From Tepidibacter hydrothermalis (GTDB lineage Bacteria > Bacillota > Clostridia > Peptostreptococcales > Peptostreptococcaceae), in the NCBI RefSeq assembly GCF_029542625.1, contig NZ_CP120733.1, positions 3,286,001 through 3,350,000 on the forward strand: a stretch of DNA of 64,000 nucleotides, in the 5' to 3' direction. Shown one piece after another: positions 34,478 to 43,720 of the stretch. Below the pieces are notes generated by a model, which worked only from the letters and a program-made list of their open reading frames with translations, did not search any database and was not told the DNA's origin. Made by a program: the position numbers and the translations under genes. Within the stretch, counting starts at the first letter, position 1. The number at the start of each line of letters is the position of its first letter.

Positions 34478-36136
34478 TTAACTAATCTTATAAACTCTAG
34501 CCTCATAAGACTTTAACTTTATAACATCCGAATCAATCTCATCTACCTCATAATTACTAATACATATCTCAAATTTTTTCCCCTTATACTCATCAGGAAT
34601 CTTAAACTCAACTTCCTTATCAAAGAAATTAAGTATAACTAAAACAACTTCATCATCTAACCTTCTGACATAAGAGAATATATTCTCATCATCTTTATAT
34701 AAAAGATTTAAATCCCCATACACCATAACAGGATTTTCTTTTCTAAACTTGATAAGCTTTTGATAATAGTAGAATACTGAATTCTTATCTTCTAATGCTC
34801 TCTTAACGTTTATTTCTTTATAATTAGGATTGGCTTCAATCCAAGGTGTTACATCACTAAAGCCTGCATTTTCACTATCATCCCATTGTATAGGAGTTCT
34901 AGCATTATCTCTTGATGTTGGCTTTATTCTCTTTAGAAGTTCATCATGTGATACTCCTTCATCTATTTTTTCTTTATAGTAATTTAGAGTTTCAACATCT
35001 CTATAATCCTTCATATCATCAAAATAAACATTAGTCATACCTATTTCTTCACCTTGATATATATATGGAGTTCCTTGGAATGTATGAATTAAAGTAGCTA
35101 GCATCTTAGCAGATTCTACTCTATATTCTTTATCATTTCCAAATCTAGATACCATTCTAGGCTGGTCGTGATTATTCATGAATAGTGAATTCCAACCTCT
35201 ATCCTTTAAATCATCATACCATCTCATAAATATATCTTTTACATCCTTTAGCTTCCAATTAGAATCTAAGAATTTATCACTTGGATGATTAGGCATATCC
35301 ATAAGATCAAAGTGAAATATCATATTAAGTTCATCTCTGTTCTCATCTACATATAAGTGTCCCATAGAAGAAGGTACACAAGGAGCTTCTCCTACTGTCA
35401 TCATATCGTATTTGCTAAATACTTCTTTATTCATTTCTTTTACATAATCGTGTATCTTTGGTCCATTTATATATATTCCATCAGGGCTATCCTCTACGTC
35501 TGGGAATCCTTCTTTTTTAGAATACATATTGAATACATCCATTCTAAATCCATCTATACCTTTATCAAGCCAGTATTTCATCATCTTGTATATATCGTTT
35601 CTCATATCTTCATTTTCCCAGTTTAAATCTGGTTGTTTTTTAGTGAATAAATGTAAATAGTATTGACCTGTTTCTTCATGATACTGCCAAGCACTTCCTC
35701 CAAAGAATGAGTTCCAGTTGTTTGGACAACTTCCATCTTCTTTAGGATCTGCCCATATATAGTAATCTCTATATGGATTATCTTTTGAAGAACACGATTC
35801 TACAAACCACTTATGTTCATCAGAGCAGTGGTTTACCACTAAATCCATAAGTATCTTTATTCCTCTATCGTGTGCTTCCTTTAATAATCTATCGAAATCC
35901 TCCATAGTTCCAAACTCATCCATTATATCTTGATAATCGCTTATATCGTATCCATTATCATCATTTGGCGATTTATATACAGGAGACAGCCATATTACAT
36001 CTATTCCAAGTAACTTCAAGTAATCTAGCTTCTCTATTATTCCATTTAAATCTCCTATTCCATCTTGGTTTGAATCTTTGAAACTTCTTGGATATATTTG
36101 ATATACTACTGCTTCTTTCCACCATGTTCTTTTCAT
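34478..36136 (-). CDS. malL: GH13 alpha-glucosidase (oligo-1,6-glucosidase type), first copy
   Basis: A 552-aa cytosolic glycoside hydrolase family 13 enzyme that cleaves glucose from maltodextrin or isomalto-oligosaccharides. It starts RTWWKEAVVYQIYPRSF and shows region I DLVVNHCSDEH, region II GFRMDVFNMY (nucleophile Asp), region III TVGEAPCV (Glu) and region IV FMNNHDQPR. ATG 36136 has GGAGAG 6 nt upstream; another ATG at 36142 abuts that site. It is last of malE-malF-malG-malL and is a paralogue of the product of 41734-43401. Confidence 0.92.
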   Translation of the reverse strand: MKRTWWKEAVVYQIYPRSFKDSNQDGIGDLNGIIEKLDYLKLLGIDVIWLSPVYKSPNDDNGYDISDYQDIMDEFGTMEDFDRLLKEAHDRGIKILMDLVVNHCSDEHKWFVESCSSKDNPYRDYYIWADPKEDGSCPNNWNSFFGGSAWQYHEETGQYYLHLFTKKQPDLNWENEDMRNDIYKMMKYWLDKGIDGFRMDVFNMYSKKEGFPDVEDSPDGIYINGPKIHDYVKEMNKEVFSKYDMMTVGEAPCVPSSMGHLYVDENRDELNMIFHFDLMDMPNHPSDKFLDSNWKLKDVKDIFMRWYDDLKDRGWNSLFMNNHDQPRMVSRFGNDKEYRVESAKMLATLIHTFQGTPYIYQGEEIGMTNVYFDDMKDYRDVETLNYYKEKIDEGVSHDELLKRIKPTSRDNARTPIQWDDSENAGFSDVTPWIEANPNYKEINVKRALEDKNSVFYYYQKLIKFRKENPVMVYGDLNLLYKDDENIFSYVRRLDDEVVLVILNFFDKEVEFKIPDEYKGKKFEICISNYEVDEIDSDVIKLKSYEARVYKIS

Positions 36137-36147
36137 ATACATCTCTC

Positions 36148-36960
36148 CTATTTAATACTTCCAGCTGTAACACTCTTTATAATGTGCTTTTGAGCTATAA
36201 AGTAGAATATTATAACTGGTATTATAGTTAATGTAAGTCCTGCAAGAGCTAAATGCCACTGCTTAGTGTACTCTCCAAAGAAGAAGAATGTTCTAAGCGG
36301 TATAGTGTGAGTTTCTGGTTTATTTATAATTAAAGATGGAAGTAAGAAGTCATTCCATATCCAAACAGTATTCAATATTGATACCGTTATAGTTATAGGC
36401 TTTAATATAGGAAATATAATGTACCAGAAAGTTTGCCATTTGTTACATCCATCTATAGTAGCTGCTTCATCTAATTCTTTAGGTATACCCTTTACAAATC
36501 CGTGATATAAGAATATTGAAAGACTGCATCCAAATCCTAAATACGTGAACATAAGTCCCGGTATGTTTAACATGTTAAGTTTTCCCATCATACGTATAAG
36601 TGGTAGCATTACAGCCTGGAATGGTATTAACATTGCTGCTATAAATGCAAAGAATATGAATCCACTCATCTTTGTTTTTGTTCTTTCAAGCATCCATGCT
36701 GCCATGGCTGAACATATAACTATAAGTATTATACTTCCAACCGTTATCATAAGAGAATTTAAAAACACATGAAAGAAATCTAGTCTATCAAATGCCTCTA
36801 TAAAGTTCTCAAAATTTAATGATTCTGGTAATCCTAATGTATTTTGAAATAATTCTTTTTTAGTTTTAAAAGCATTAACAATTATAATATAAAAAGGTGA
36901 AAGGAATATTAAACCAGCTATAACACCTATTAGTCCTAAAAGTAACTTTTTAGTTTTCAT
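36148..36960 (-). CDS. malG: Maltodextrin ABC permease, MalG type
   Basis: A 270-aa membrane subunit with six hydrophobic segments and the EAA loop DEAATIDGCNKWQTFWYIIFP, where the ATPase docks. Its start codon overlaps the end of malF by one base (ATG/TAA at 36960), giving tight coupling, and the glucosidase gene follows after 11 bp. It belongs to the carbohydrate importer class 1 (CUT1) family. Confidence 0.92.
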   Translation of the reverse strand: MKTKKLLLGLIGVIAGLIFLSPFYIIIVNAFKTKKELFQNTLGLPESLNFENFIEAFDRLDFFHVFLNSLMITVGSIILIVICSAMAAWMLERTKTKMSGFIFFAFIAAMLIPFQAVMLPLIRMMGKLNMLNIPGLMFTYLGFGCSLSIFLYHGFVKGIPKELDEAATIDGCNKWQTFWYIIFPILKPITITVSILNTVWIWNDFLLPSLIINKPETHTIPLRTFFFFGEYTKQWHLALAGLTLTIIPVIIFYFIAQKHIIKSVTAGSIK

Positions 36961-37823
36961 TACATTTCCACCTCGCCTTTTTTACTGATATATACTTGAC
37001 TTAATGTTATTCCTCCTATAACTAAGAAGAAAATAACTGCTTTAGCTTGTGCTACACCCATATTGTTAAATTTAAACGCTGTATTGTAAATATTCATAGC
37101 AAGCATTTGAGTAGAGTTTGCAGGTCCTCCTCCTGTTAAAGACAAGTTTTGATCGTATAACTTGAATGAGTTTGAAAGAGTTAAGAACAAACTAACTGTA
37201 AATGCCGGTCTTACAAGTGGAAATACTATATGCTTTACTCTTTGCCAAGCATTAGCTCCATCGATTCTAGAAGCCTCTATCAATTCTTGAGGTATATTTT
37301 GAAGTGCTGCTATATATATAATCATTAAATAACCAGACATTTGCCAAGACATAAGTATTACAAGTCCCCAGAAGCCTGTTTCAGTATTAGATAACCATCC
37401 TAAAAGCCAACTATGTCCAGTAGCTTCTCCTAATGCTGCAAATGCCTTTGTAAATATAAATTGCCATATAAATCCTAATATAAGCCCACCAATTAAGTTA
37501 GGCATAAAAAATATTGTTCTAAGAACATTGCTCATCTTAAGCCCTCTAGTAACTAATAATGCTAGAGAAAAACCTATTATATTTATAGTAATCACAGAAG
37601 CTATCGTAAATTTAGTTGTGAATATAAATGATTTTAAAAATCCCTCATCCTTAAAAACTTCCATGTAATTTTCAAATCCAATGAATTTAATATTTGAACT
37701 TATACCATTCCAATCTGTAAATGAATAATATATTCCGAACAAAAGTGGTATTACAACTATTAATGTGAAAGCGAATACTGCTGGCCCTACGAAGCCCCAA
37801 AATTCTAATCTATTCTTTTTCAT
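36960..37823 (-). CDS. malF: Maltodextrin ABC permease, MalF type
   Basis: A 287-aa CUT1 membrane subunit with six hydrophobic segments and EAA motif IEASRIDGANAWQRVKHIVFP. It lacks the long N-terminal extension of enteric MalF, as is normal in Firmicutes. GGAGAG precedes the ATG. It is separated from malE by 99 bp holding a stable hairpin, so its transcript level may be lower than that of malE. Confidence 0.92.
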   Translation of the reverse strand: MKKNRLEFWGFVGPAVFAFTLIVVIPLLFGIYYSFTDWNGISSNIKFIGFENYMEVFKDEGFLKSFIFTTKFTIASVITINIIGFSLALLVTRGLKMSNVLRTIFFMPNLIGGLILGFIWQFIFTKAFAALGEATGHSWLLGWLSNTETGFWGLVILMSWQMSGYLMIIYIAALQNIPQELIEASRIDGANAWQRVKHIVFPLVRPAFTVSLFLTLSNSFKLYDQNLSLTGGGPANSTQMLAMNIYNTAFKFNNMGVAQAKAVIFFLVIGGITLSQVYISKKGEVEM

Positions 37824-37875
37824 TAAACTCTCTCCTTTACTATGAACTTCAAGCCACCTATTTTTTTACTTTTTT

Positions 37876-37910
37876 AAAAATAGGAAAGTCTATTTAGACT
37901 TTCCTATTTA
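37876..37910 (-). terminator. Intercistronic hairpin between malE and malF
   Basis: AAATAGGAAAGTCTA-AATAGACTTTCCTATTTTTAAAAAAG on the minus strand. It looks like an intrinsic terminator or stabilising 3' structure inside the operon and would keep the binding-protein message in excess of the permease message. Confidence 0.75.
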
Positions 37911-37922
37911 TGATTTTATTAT

Positions 37923-39221
37923 CTATTTTCTTGCTTTAGCCCAAGTAGCTTTAGCATCTTCAACTAATTGTTCCCAAGTCATATCTCCTGCAACATATTG
38001 TTGTATATCTGCTCCAAGATTATCCATTCCCCAAGCTGATGGATATCCCATGAATACCCACGGCATAGTTTTTCCTTCATTAGAATATCTTATTATTTCC
38101 TTAGCTAATGTATCTTTTGGTTGTAAATTATCTGCATCATATCCTTTTAATGCTGGTATAAATTTAAATTCATTTATTACTAAGTCTTTTCCTTCATCAG
38201 AAGTATATAACCAGTTTAAGAAATCTTTTGAAGCTGTTTTTATCTCTTCACTTTTAGCATTGTTTATTGACCAATACATTGGAACTCCAACTGGTATAGA
38301 ATCTTCTTTTACTCCTTCAAGAGGCATAGGAAGCATTCCTATATTAGCTGCTAATTCTTCATCAATACCTGCTACACTTCCATAAGCCCAGTTACCTTGT
38401 TGAATTATAGCAACTTGACCTAATGAGAATAACTCTTCAACTTGAGTTGAGTAATCAACACTATTTAAAGAAGCTTTCTTTCCATCTGGCATATATGCAT
38501 AATCTGCTTGTAAGTCTAAAAGTTTTTTTAATGAATCTGCATATTTAAATTCTAATTCCTTTGCATTAAATGCATTAGTTACATTTCCAAACTCATTTGA
38601 GAAAGCAACATTTGATAAATGAAGCCCAGTTACCCAAGTTTCTTTTGCTGGGAATGCAAATACAGATTTAAGTCCTAATTCTTCTTTTTTAGAATCAAGT
38701 GATTTAACTGCTTTTTCTAAGTCAGCAAATGTTTTTATAGATTCTGGATCTATTCCAGCTTTTTTGAATAATTCCTTGTTATATATAAATCCATATCCTT
38801 CTTGATTGAATGGCATACCGTATATTTTTTCATCTTTAGTTACAGGAGCTAAAGTTCCATCATAAGCCTGAGATACCCAAGTTTCAGTAGATAAATCTTC
38901 TAATTTTTCACTCCAGTCGATCATATCTTGTGGTCCACCTATATTGAATATTGCAGGTTCTTCTCCAGATGCAAACTTAGATTTTAAAGCTGCACCGTAG
39001 TCATCTCCTCCACCTACTGTTTGGATGTTGATTTTTACATTAGGGTTTTTCTCCATATACATATTAGCTGCTTTTTCTAAAGCATCTTTAGTCTCAACTT
39101 TAAATTGGAAAACATCTACATTAACCTTATCACTTGCAGTATCTTTAGACGAACCACAAGCAGTTAATGATAGCATTAATGCTAGAACACATGCAAATAC
39201 CGAAAATACTTTTTTCTTCAT
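37923..39221 (-). CDS. malE: Maltodextrin-binding lipoprotein
   Basis: A CUT1 solute-binding protein of about 432 aa that captures malto-oligosaccharides outside the cell. Its signal peptide ends in lipobox LSLTACGSS. ADYAYMPDGKKA and the C-terminal GDMTWEQLVEDAKATWAKARK are typical of family 1 binding proteins. The start is placed at ATG 39221 after AAAGGTG; GTG codons at 39227 and 39236 are alternatives, and 39227 has GGGGAG 8 nt upstream. A LacI-type operator lies 45 bp upstream. Confidence 0.9.
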   Translation of the reverse strand: MKKKVFSVFACVLALMLSLTACGSSKDTASDKVNVDVFQFKVETKDALEKAANMYMEKNPNVKINIQTVGGGDDYGAALKSKFASGEEPAIFNIGGPQDMIDWSEKLEDLSTETWVSQAYDGTLAPVTKDEKIYGMPFNQEGYGFIYNKELFKKAGIDPESIKTFADLEKAVKSLDSKKEELGLKSVFAFPAKETWVTGLHLSNVAFSNEFGNVTNAFNAKELEFKYADSLKKLLDLQADYAYMPDGKKASLNSVDYSTQVEELFSLGQVAIIQQGNWAYGSVAGIDEELAANIGMLPMPLEGVKEDSIPVGVPMYWSINNAKSEEIKTASKDFLNWLYTSDEGKDLVINEFKFIPALKGYDADNLQPKDTLAKEIIRYSNEGKTMPWVFMGYPSAWGMDNLGADIQQYVAGDMTWEQLVEDAKATWAKARK

Positions 39222-39265
39222 TTTCACCTTTACCACTCCCCTTGTAGAATTTAGTTGAATCTTTG

Positions 39266-39279
39266 TGCAATCGTTTGCA
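39266..39279. promoter_or_regulatory. LacI-family operator upstream of malE
   Basis: TGCAATCGTTTGCA, a CG-centred palindrome identical to the site before the regulator gene and the reverse complement of the site at 43428. It is the probable target of the LacI-type regulator next door. Confidence 0.75.
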
Positions 39280-39355
39280 TTAAATTGTAAAAAAATATAG
39301 GCTATAGACTTATTAATCCATAGTAATCTATCTAAATCGAATAGAGTGAAACTTA

Positions 39356-39389
39356 ATTCAGATGGAGTTTTTGCTCCAACTGAATTTTT
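39356..39389. terminator. Hairpin downstream of the regulator gene, on a dispersed repeat
   Basis: AATTCAGATGGAG-TTTTTG-CTCCAACTGAATT followed by TTTTAG. It includes GTGAAACTTAATTCAGAT, a repeat also seen at 13515 and 55146 and, inverted, at 30180. Confidence 0.55.
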
Positions 39390-39452
39390 AGTTAAACTAA
39401 TCCAGAAGCTTTAGCTTTCGGGTAGAGTTTTTTCACCTTATTGGATTTAAAA

Positions 39453-40472
39453 CTAAATTGATTTTGTAGAATCTCTTTCTATTATCTTGTGAGATATAAT
39501 CTCTTTTTTCAATTCACTTTCATTTCCTTCTAATATGCTAAATAGTTTTTCACAAGCTCTTTTTCCAAGTTCAGTAGAATTAATATCTATTGAAGTTATA
39601 GATGGATTTGAATACTTTGCCAAAATACTGTTATTAAAACTAGCAAGCATTATATCCTCTGGAACTTTATAATTTTTCTCTTTTATCTTTTTCATAGCAC
39701 CAAGACTCATAAGATCATCGGCAACTATAATAGCATCTGGTATATCATCTAAATTTAAAAGCTTGTCAGTAAGATTATATCCACTTTCTTCTAAGAATTT
39801 ATCAAATATAAGATATTCATTTTTAAATTCTATATTATTATCTTTTAGAGCTTTTTTATATCCTTCAAATCTATTTTTTATAACTACTGAGTGAAGTTCC
39901 CCTCCTATAAAAGCTATTTTTTTTCTTCCTTTTTCTATTAAAAAAGACGTCAATTCATAGGATGCTTTCTCATTATCATTATCAACACTAGTTATATCAT
40001 CGTATTCAAGACAAGAACCTATTAACACAAATGGAAACTTGTTGTCTCTCAAATACTTTATAGCTTCATCATTCTCATTAGAACGAGTAAGTATCAATCC
40101 ATCAACTCTATTTCCTTTTATCAAACATCTTAGTACATCTATTTCATCTTCATTCTTATGACTTGTAGAAATTAATATATCATAGCACTTATCAGATGAA
40201 ACTATACTTATACCTCTTAATGATTCTTGGAAAAATGGATTCATTAATACATCTTCTGTTCCATAGGGCATTACAACACCTATAGTATCCGTTTTTTTAT
40301 TTGCAAGTCTTCTTGCTATAGAATTTGGATAGTAGTTAAGTTCATCCATAATTTCTAAAACTTTCTTTTTGGTATTCTCGCTTATTCTCGCATCTTTAGA
40401 TATCACTCTTGAAACTGTAGAAGGAGATACACCTGCTCTTTGTGCTACATCCTTTATCGTAATACTCTTCAT
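39453..40472 (-). CDS. malR: LacI-family transcriptional regulator, MalR-like
   Basis: A 339-aa repressor. The N-terminal LacI helix-turn-helix reads TIKDVAQRAGVSPSTVSRVI, followed by the hinge LNYYPNSIARRLA and a periplasmic-binding-like ligand domain (DTIGVVMPYG, FVLIGSCLEYDD, DAIIVADDLMSLGA). It lies between malE and the ATPase gene, and four matching TGCAA-type palindromes precede malE, itself and the second glucosidase gene, so it should control this regulon and itself. The sugar inducer is not visible. Confidence 0.9.
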   Translation of the reverse strand: MKSITIKDVAQRAGVSPSTVSRVISKDARISENTKKKVLEIMDELNYYPNSIARRLANKKTDTIGVVMPYGTEDVLMNPFFQESLRGISIVSSDKCYDILISTSHKNEDEIDVLRCLIKGNRVDGLILTRSNENDEAIKYLRDNKFPFVLIGSCLEYDDITSVDNDNEKASYELTSFLIEKGRKKIAFIGGELHSVVIKNRFEGYKKALKDNNIEFKNEYLIFDKFLEESGYNLTDKLLNLDDIPDAIIVADDLMSLGAMKKIKEKNYKVPEDIMLASFNNSILAKYSNPSITSIDINSTELGKRACEKLFSILEGNESELKKEIISHKIIERDSTKSI

Positions 40473-40504
40473 TTTACTACTCCTAATAAACTATTTTTTC
40501 TCTG

Positions 40505-40518
40505 TGCAATCGTTTGCA
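40505..40518. promoter_or_regulatory. LacI-family operator upstream of malR
   Basis: TGCAATCGTTTGCA, 33 bp upstream of the regulator ATG; suggests autoregulation. Confidence 0.75.
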
Positions 40519-40602
40519 CTAGTCTTTGTAATGTAATTTTATCATCTAAATTTTTTAAAATCAAGAATAAATTTTTAATTTTTCAGATTTTTCGATAAAA
40601 TC

Positions 40603-41715
40603 CTACAAAAGTATATTATCTTCAGTTTCAAGATCAAATAAGTGTATTTTATTGCCATCCATAGCTAAAATTATTTCATCATCATCGTGTAACTTATATC
40701 TAGCATTCAATCTAGCAGTTACATTTTTTCCACCTACATTTAAATATGCATAAATTTCTGCTCCCATGTTCTCCTGTATTTCAACTTTTGCATTAAAAGA
40801 TGTCTCCTTAGAGGCTTCTATAAATACATTCTCCATATGAATATCCTCTGGTCTAATTCCTAAGAATACATTCTTCCCTATATATCCTTTTTTCTTTAAT
40901 ATTTTGCCTTTACCCATAGGTATACCTATTTTAACATCATTAAATGAAGCTACTATATTTTCTTTTTCTTCACTTATAGTTACCTCTATTAAGTTCATTT
41001 GAGGGGCTCCAATAAATCCTGCTACAAACATATTCTTAGGATTTTGGTAAAGTTCTTGAGGGGTAGCTGTTTGCTGAACAATTCCATCCTTCATTACTAC
41101 TATTCTGTCTCCCATAGTCATAGCCTCAACTTGATCATGAGTTACATATATAAATGTAGTTCCAAGCTTTTTATGAAGCTTACTTATTTCAGTTCTCATT
41201 TGAGTCCTAAGCTTAGCATCTAAATTAGATAAAGGCTCATCCATTAAGAATACCTTTGGCTCTCTAACTATAGATCTACCTAATGCTACCCTTTGTCTTT
41301 GTCCTCCTGATAAGGCCTTTGGTTTTCTAGTTAATACACTTTCTAATCCAAGTATCTTGGCAGCTTCTTTTACCTTTTCATCTATTTGATCTTTAGGAAC
41401 TTTTCTAAGCTTTAGAGCAAATGCCATATTATCATAAACAGTCATATGAGGGTATAGTGCATAATTTTGAAAAACCATAGCTATATCTCTATCCTTAGGT
41501 GGAAGATCATTAACTACATTATCACCAATCTTAAGTTCTCCTGAAGTTATATCTTCAAGTCCTGCTATCATTCTTAAAGTGGTAGACTTACCACATCCAG
41601 AAGGCCCTACAAGTACAACAAACTCCTTGTCTTTTATGTCTATATTTACGTTTTTAACCGCTTTATATCCATTATCGTATTCTTTACATATATTACTCAA
41701 TGTTACATTCGACAT
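40603..41715 (-). CDS. msmK: Sugar ABC importer ATP-binding protein (MsmK/UgpC/MalK type)
   Basis: A 370-aa ATPase. Walker A is [11 protein letters not shown], the signature is [12 protein letters not shown], Walker B is [14 protein letters not shown] and the switch His is in [10 protein letters not shown]-terminal TOBE regulatory domain (about residues 240-370, GIRPEDIH) follows. It energises MalFG; in Firmicutes such ATPases often serve several importers. It lies 18 bp after the second glucosidase gene and is read from the promoter at about 43.5 kb. Confidence 0.92.
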   Translation of the reverse strand: MSNVTLSNICKEYDNGYKAVKNVNIDIKDKEFVVLVGPSGCGKSTTLRMIAGLEDITSGELKIGDNVVNDLPPKDRDIAMVFQNYALYPHMTVYDNMAFALKLRKVPKDQIDEKVKEAAKILGLESVLTRKPKALSGGQRQRVALGRSIVREPKVFLMDEPLSNLDAKLRTQMRTEISKLHKKLGTTFIYVTHDQVEAMTMGDRIVVMKDGIVQQTATPQELYQNPKNMFVAGFIGAPQMNLIEVTISEEKENIVASFNDVKIGIPMGKGKILKKKGYIGKNVFLGIRPEDIHMENVFIEASKETSFNAKVEIQENMGAEIYAYLNVGGKNVTARLNARYKLHDDDEIILAMDGNKIHLFDLETEDNILL

Positions 41716-41733
41716 AAAACCATCTCCTTAAGT

Positions 41734-43401
41734 TTATTTAGCAACCTTATATAATCTAGCCTCATATGGCTTTAACTTAATCATAGATATATCATCATGA
41801 TGCTTAACATCATAATTAGATAATAAAAGTCCACTATGATTTAATTTAAAATCACTGCATTCATATAAAGCGTCAGTATCTTTTAGATTACATATAACAA
41901 CTACTTTTTCCTCTCCTAAAGTACGAGTATATGCATATATTTTATCATGTTTTGGTAAGATAAGGTCATATTTTCCATATGTGAACACTTCATTTTCTTT
42001 CTTGATATTTATCATTTTTTTATAAAAATTTAATACTGATTTTGGATCTTTTAACTGATTAGCTACATTTATATCCTTATAATTAGGATTAATACCAATC
42101 CAAGACTTTCCAGTTGTAAACCCTGCATTTTCTGTCTGATCCCATTGCATAGGAGTACGAGAATTATCTCTTGAACTTGCCCATATAAGACTCATTATTT
42201 CATCATGAGACATACCTTCACTTCGTTTTATATTGTACATATTCTTAGTTCTAACATCGTCATATTCATCTATATTCTTAAATGCTACATTAGTCATACC
42301 TATTTCTTGACCTTGATAAATAAATGGTGTACCCTGCATCATAAAATACATAAGTGCTAATGATGTTGAACATTCTCTTAAATATTCTTTGTCATTTCCC
42401 CAAGTGGATACAACACGTGGTATATCATGATTTTCAATATATAGTGCATTCCAGCCTTTATCCTCAAGTCCCATTTGCCACTTAGTAAGCACCTTTTTAA
42501 GCTCTACTATATCTAATTCTTTATTATTTTGAGCATCCCATAGATCTAAGTGTTCAAATTGGAATACCATGTTGAATTTACCTTCTTTTTCACCAACCCA
42601 AAGCTCTGCATCTTCAGTTTTAACTCCATTTGCCTCTCCTACAGTCATAATATCGTATTTTGCAAAAGTGTTATCTCTCAACATTTCAAGATATTTATGA
42701 ATTCCATCTACATTCATATGCTTATCAAAACAAGATACATATCTAAGACCTTCTTCATTAGGCATATCCTTTAATCCCTTTTCCTTATTTATATGACTAA
42801 TTGCATCTACTCTAAAACCATCAATTCCCTTATCAAGCCACCAATTTATCATATTAAATACTGCTTCTCTTACATCTTCATTTTCCCAGTTTAAATCTGG
42901 TTGTTTTTTAGAGAACAAATGTAGGAAGTATTCATCAGTTTTTTCATCATATTTCCAAGCTGATCCTCCAAAAATACTCTCCCAGTTGTTTGGTTCTTTT
43001 TCATCTTTTCCTTCACGCCATATATACCAATCACGTTTTTCACTTTCTTTTGAAGACTTTGATTCTACAAACCAAGGATGTTCATCACTTGTATGATTAA
43101 CAACCAAATCTATTATAAGTTTCATATCTCTGTTATGAACTTCATTTAATAAATTATCAAAATCATCCATAGTTCCAAATTCATCCATTATATCTTGATA
43201 ATCACTTATGTCATATCCATTATCATCATTAGGGGATTTATACATTGGACAAATCCATATTACATCTATTCCTAAGTCCTTTAAATAATCCAGTTTAGAA
43301 ATTATTCCGTTTAAATCACCTATTCCATCTTTATTTGAATCCATAAAGCTTCTTGGATATATTTCATAAGCTACAGCTTCTTTCCACCACACTTTTTTCA
43401 T
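41734..43401 (-). CDS. malL: GH13 alpha-glucosidase, second copy
   Basis: A 555-aa family 13 enzyme paralogous to the product of 34478-36136; the two share WWKEAVxYxIYPRSF, YDISDYQDIMDEFGTM and the C-terminal KLKPYEARLYKV. Catalytic regions are DLVVNHTSDEH, GFRVDAISHI (nucleophile Asp), TVGEANGV (Glu) and YIENHDIPR. Two glucosidases in one regulon suggest different linkage or chain-length preferences (inference). It is first in the glucosidase-ATPase unit; the two operators upstream fit control by the LacI-type regulator. ATG follows AAGGGGGG. Confidence 0.92.
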   Translation of the reverse strand: MKKVWWKEAVAYEIYPRSFMDSNKDGIGDLNGIISKLDYLKDLGIDVIWICPMYKSPNDDNGYDISDYQDIMDEFGTMDDFDNLLNEVHNRDMKLIIDLVVNHTSDEHPWFVESKSSKESEKRDWYIWREGKDEKEPNNWESIFGGSAWKYDEKTDEYFLHLFSKKQPDLNWENEDVREAVFNMINWWLDKGIDGFRVDAISHINKEKGLKDMPNEEGLRYVSCFDKHMNVDGIHKYLEMLRDNTFAKYDIMTVGEANGVKTEDAELWVGEKEGKFNMVFQFEHLDLWDAQNNKELDIVELKKVLTKWQMGLEDKGWNALYIENHDIPRVVSTWGNDKEYLRECSTSLALMYFMMQGTPFIYQGQEIGMTNVAFKNIDEYDDVRTKNMYNIKRSEGMSHDEIMSLIWASSRDNSRTPMQWDQTENAGFTTGKSWIGINPNYKDINVANQLKDPKSVLNFYKKMINIKKENEVFTYGKYDLILPKHDKIYAYTRTLGEEKVVVICNLKDTDALYECSDFKLNHSGLLLSNYDVKHHDDISMIKLKPYEARLYKVAK

Positions 43402-43427
43402 ATAGAACCCCCCTTAATATAATCTTA

Positions 43428-43441
43428 TGCAAACGATTGCA
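43428..43441. promoter_or_regulatory. LacI-family operator 1 upstream of second glucosidase
   Basis: TGCAAACGATTGCA, 27 bp upstream of the ATG; the reverse complement of the malE and malR sites. Confidence 0.75.
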
Positions 43442-43491
43442 TGAACATTAAAAAAATATATTTGCTTACTAAGCTTAATATTAATCCTTAG

Positions 43492-43505
43492 TGCAAACGG
43501 TTGCA
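43492..43505. promoter_or_regulatory. LacI-family operator 2 upstream of second glucosidase
   Basis: TGCAAACGGTTGCA, centred 64 bp from operator 1, about six helical turns, which would allow co-operative binding or looping. The rest of the gap 43506-43670 is AT-rich and holds no gene. Confidence 0.7.
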
Positions 43506-43670
43506 TTAATGTATAAAAAAATATATCGAATTTTATAATTATTTGTAAGTAATTTTCTTATTATAAGAATATTATAAATTTATATATTAGTCAAGCGTTT
43601 TCCTCTGAATTTATAATATTTTTTAAATTTTCATTCAATTTTTAGTTATTAATTTCTTATAGCGTAAAAA

Positions 43671-43715
43671 AAGAATAGCTGAAGCCCTCTAAAGCTTTAG
43701 CTATTCTAGATTTTT
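43671..43715 (-). terminator. Terminator after the APC permease gene
   Basis: AGAATAGCTAAAGC / GCTTCAGCTATTCTTTTTTTA hairpin on the minus strand, 6-10 bp after the permease stop. Confidence 0.78.
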
Positions 43716-43720
43716 ATATT

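Noticed and set aside
36137-36173. Alternative frame at the malG/malL junction (35973-36173)
   Set aside because: It overlaps the well-supported glucosidase start and has no homology or ribosome site.
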